Below are positions 61,853 to 64,000 of a stretch of DNA of 64,000 nt, in pieces. The notes below the pieces were generated by a model. The model was not told the DNA's origin, made no database searches, and saw only the letters and a program-made list of their open reading frames with translations. The first letter of the stretch is position 1. Every line of letters begins with the position of its first letter. A program made the translations under genes and the position numbers. The DNA is from Flavobacterium johnsoniae UW101. GTDB taxonomy: Bacteria; Bacteroidota; Bacteroidia; Flavobacteriales; Flavobacteriaceae. The DNA is taken from assembly GCF_000016645.1 (NCBI RefSeq), contig NC_009441.1:682001-746000 (forward strand), read 5' to 3'.

Positions 61853-61882
61853 TTGTCATTCCGCAACATAGTTTTACCTTTA
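61853..61882 (+). promoter_or_regulatory. promoter of the HMG-CoA synthase family gene
   Basis: TTG at 61853-61855, 19 bases, then TACCTTTA (61875-61882), one base from TAnnTTTG. The start codon follows 19 bases later. No gene seen in the rest of the 61.55-61.90 kb gap. Confidence 0.5.
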
Positions 61883-61901
61883 GCGGCTCAAAAAAATAAG
61901 A

Positions 61902-63263
61902 ATGAAAACAGGAATTGATGCTATATCTTTTGACGTAGCAAACATACATTTACCCATAAAAACTTTGGCCATTGCCAGAAATATTGAACCAGAAAAATTA
62001 GAAAAAGGTCTTGGATTACTAAAAATGACTTTCCCGGACGTTCATCAGGACGCTGTTGTTTTTGGAGCAAATGCTTTAACCAAGCTTATCATTGATAATA
62101 AAATTGACTTAAAAGAAATAAGCCGAATTTATGTTGGTACCGAAAGCAGCATTGACAGCTCTAAACCAATTGCTTCTTATTTAATTAGTTTAATGGAGCA
62201 AAAATTTGGCGAAGATTCACTAGCAGAATGTGATGTTGTAGATTTTACTTTTGCCTGCATTGGCGGAGTTGACGCGATGCAAAACTGTCTTGATTTCGTA
62301 AAATTAAATCCAGCAAAAAAAGCAATTGTAGTTACTTCTGATTTTGCAAAATACGACTTAAACTCTGGCGGAGAATATACGCAAGGTGCCGGAGCAGTTG
62401 CAATGCTGATTACCGCAGACCCAAAAATTATTGCTTTTGATGACAATTGGGCAACAAGCACAAAAGGCGTTTTCGATTTCTTTAAACCATACAGAACTAT
62501 CTCTAAAGAAGAAATTACAAAAAATACCAGCAACGACCCTTGGTTTGACAATTTAGAAGCCGAAATTGAAATCCATAAAGACCAGCCGGTTTTTGACGGA
62601 CAATATTCTAACCAATGTTATATGGATCGTACGCGCAATGCCTACTTTTCATTCAAAAAATTAAAAAACACTACCGAAACTCTTTATAACACTTGGCACA
62701 GTATCGTAATGCACCTGCCATATTCTTTCCAGGGAAGAAGAATGTTATCTGAAATCTACGCTTTAGACAGTGCCGAAAAAATTATCGCTGATGATATTGC
62801 ACCAGCCGATTATCAGACAAAAATTAAAGAAGTGGCAAAATCTGATGATTACAGAAGTTTTGTAACCGAGAAATTACAACCTGCAGAATTGGCTTCTTCT
62901 TTAATAGGAAACCTTTACACTGGTTCTATTTTCATGGGATTGTTATCGACTTTGGCTCATTTTTATGATACAAAAAAAGAAGTTGCAGGAACTAAATTTG
63001 GTTTCCTTGCTTATGGAAGCGGATCAAAATCGAAAGTTTTTGAAGGAACGATTCAGCCAGAATGGAAATCAGCTTTAGAAAACGTAAAGCTTTTTGAAAA
63101 TTTAACCGAAAGCACAGAAATTGATTTCAACACTTACGAAAGCCTTCATAAAAAAGAACAAAAACAAAGTATAAGAACTCCAAAAAACGAATGGATTTTA
63201 GACAGAATCGAAAAAGAGATTCCTGTTTTAATTGGAGCTCGTTATTATAAATGGATTGATTAA
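61902..63263 (+). CDS. hydroxymethylglutaryl-CoA synthase family protein
   Basis: 453 residues. Thiolase-fold with general base Glu81 in YVGTESSID and nucleophile Cys119 in FTFACIGGVDA, plus the HLPYSFQGRRM region. The sequence resembles the true HMG-CoA synthases, which condense acetyl-CoA with acetoacetyl-CoA. Flavobacteria use the mevalonate route to isoprenoids, so a biosynthetic HMG-CoA synthase is likely. A strong terminator follows. Confidence 0.9.
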   Translation: MKTGIDAISFDVANIHLPIKTLAIARNIEPEKLEKGLGLLKMTFPDVHQDAVVFGANALTKLIIDNKIDLKEISRIYVGTESSIDSSKPIASYLISLMEQKFGEDSLAECDVVDFTFACIGGVDAMQNCLDFVKLNPAKKAIVVTSDFAKYDLNSGGEYTQGAGAVAMLITADPKIIAFDDNWATSTKGVFDFFKPYRTISKEEITKNTSNDPWFDNLEAEIEIHKDQPVFDGQYSNQCYMDRTRNAYFSFKKLKNTTETLYNTWHSIVMHLPYSFQGRRMLSEIYALDSAEKIIADDIAPADYQTKIKEVAKSDDYRSFVTEKLQPAELASSLIGNLYTGSIFMGLLSTLAHFYDTKKEVAGTKFGFLAYGSGSKSKVFEGTIQPEWKSALENVKLFENLTESTEIDFNTYESLHKKEQKQSIRTPKNEWILDRIEKEIPVLIGARYYKWID

Positions 63264-63275
63264 GAAATTCCAATA

Positions 63276-63306
63276 AAAAAACCGAAGCAAATGCTTCGGT
63301 TTTTTT
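63276..63306 (+). terminator. Rho-independent terminator
   Basis: AAAAACCGAAGCA and TGCTTCGGTTTTT pair around a 2-4-base loop and end in T residues, 13 bases after the HMG-CoA synthase gene. Confidence 0.88.
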
Positions 63307-63320
63307 ATAACACAAAGTTT

Positions 63321-63393
63321 GTCATTGCGAGGAACGAAGCAACCACACTAACAATAATAAACGCGTTGAGATTGCTTCGTTCTTCGCAATGAC
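63321..63393. repeat. inverted repeat GTCATTGCGAGGAACGAAGC
   Basis: Arms of 22 bases (63321-63342 and 63372-63393) pair with one mismatch around a 29-base loop. A repeat of this kind (GTCATTGCGAGGAACGAAGC and complement) is widespread in flavobacterial intergenic DNA. Confidence 0.8.
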
Positions 63394-63464
63394 AAGATTA
63401 CATTTAAAAACCTTTGCCGAAGTTTTAAACTTTGACAAATTTACATTCTCAAAAGAATATAATA

Positions 63465-63497
63465 AAACCCGACAAGTTTTGAAAACTTGTCGGGTTT
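63465..63497. terminator. near-perfect palindrome, probable terminator
   Basis: AAACCCGACAAGTTTT pairs directly with GAAAACTTGTCGGGTTT. It lies in the 63.26-63.59 kb gap that contains no gene; it could end transcription from the right-hand gene or be another repeat. Confidence 0.55.
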
Positions 63498-63586
63498 AGC
63501 ACACTTAAAAGGTTAAAAAATATTCTAAATAAAATACTTTAACCCCTATTTAACAGAAAGACATTAACTAAATACTACAACCAAAA

Positions 63587-64000
63587 TTAAACTCCTAGAA
63601 AAATAATATCCAAACGATTTCTAGATGCTAAACCTGATGATATCCTTAATGGCGCTCCCACAACCGCTGCAATTTTCAACGTTACAACATCTCCTGCATT
63701 TGCTTGAAAAATAGCTGGATAATGAATGTTTAAGTAACCGCCAGCTGCCGTATAATAATATGTTTCATCACTTGAATACCCTACTCCATTTATAAATATT
63801 TGTACATAAAAAGATTTATTTTCAGCAACTGCCCCATCATTAATAAAAAACGAATGAAAAATCAATTCATATTTTCCGGTATTTGGCGCGGTGTATGAAT
63901 CAATTCCAGGAAGCGAATAAGAAACCCCCTGGCTTAGTATCAAATCACTACTAATATTACAGTAATAGGTTCTATAATTAGATGTTTGGGTTCCAACATT
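63587..64000 (-). CDS. C-terminal part of a C1q/TNF-like jelly-roll protein, truncated by the window
   Basis: The frame is open to the right edge, so the start is outside the window; 137 codons plus stop are visible. The fragment has SLPGIDSYTAPNTGKYELIFHSF, a beta-rich middle and FQANAGDVVTLKIAAVVG...NRLDIIFLGV, spaced as in C1q-like trimeric jelly-roll domains that end tail-fibre-like or secreted flavobacterial proteins. Family is a suggestion only. Confidence 0.5.
   Translation of the reverse strand, partial: NVGTQTSNYRTYYCNISSDLILSQGVSYSLPGIDSYTAPNTGKYELIFHSFFINDGAVAENKSFYVQIFINGVGYSSDETYYYTAAGGYLNIHYPAIFQANAGDVVTLKIAAVVGAPLRISSGLASRNRLDIIFLGV

Overview
The window is AT-rich DNA (I judge about one third G+C by eye) from a Bacteroidota, most likely Flavobacterium or a close relative. 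The signs are SusC/SusD outer-membrane pairs, promoters of the TAnnTTTG type, few Shine-Dalgarno sequences, many small secreted or lipid-anchored proteins, a Bacteroidetes-type three-gene succinate dehydrogenase/fumarate reductase, and families of palindromic intergenic repeats of the kind common in flavobacterial genomes. No rRNA, CRISPR array, integrase or intact transposase was seen.

Layout: (1) 1-2873, end of an operon that looks like the inner-membrane platform of a type II secretion/type IV pilus-like machine (L-, M- and C-like proteins with a fibronectin-type lipoprotein between them). (2) 2.9-11.0 kb, small uncharacterised membrane, lipoprotein and immunity-like genes (SMI1/KNR4-like, STM3941-like, LRR plus DUF2262-like) ending in an XRE regulator, then a dense palindromic repeat patch. 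(3) 11.5-16.7 kb, an LpxR-like lipid A deacylase, mtgA and a FAD oxidoreductase in an overlapping operon, and an S9 peptidase. (4) 16.9-22.5 kb, a hybrid histidine kinase, a sigma-54 type response regulator and five tandem PepSY-like secreted proteins preceded by a -24/-12-like promoter and enhancer-like repeats. (5) 22.8-28.7 kb, core genes: accC, accB, fabH, rpmF, DUF177, pdxA, riboflavin synthase. (6) 29.3-35.4 kb, a defence-type island: DNA cytosine methyltransferase, restriction endonuclease candidates, Vsr, an XRE regulator and an unrecognised two-gene operon, ending at a tRNA(CAU). (7) 35.6-43.1 kb, methylmalonyl-CoA epimerase, two large uncharacterised envelope proteins, an unknown gene, an Ig-like lipoprotein and an omega-amidase. 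(8) 43.3-57.7 kb, a polysaccharide-utilisation-type locus: SusC, SusD, GntP permease, RidA, KDG kinase, KDPG aldolase, D-threonine aldolase/D-serine dehydratase family enzyme, M19 dipeptidase, DeoR regulator and GH20 hexosaminidase. (9) 58.0-63.3 kb, sdhB-sdhA-sdhC and an HMG-CoA synthase family gene, then terminators, repeats and a gene cut by the right edge.

Two regions stand out. In region 8 the enzymes form a plausible route for an amino-sugar acid such as D-glucosaminate: GntP uptake, PLP-dependent ammonia elimination with RidA clearing the imine, then KDG, KDPG, and pyruvate plus glyceraldehyde-3-phosphate. The SusC gene and the hexosaminidase gene share an exact TTGCA-N7-TGCAA site at nearly the same distance from their -7 boxes, a good candidate operator for the DeoR protein or a second factor. 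In region 4 a two-component sigma-54 circuit sits beside a fivefold tandem family of small periplasmic proteins with matching promoter architecture, suggesting an envelope-sensing system. The 33.5-35.2 kb gene pair is the best candidate for an undescribed defence or conflict module.
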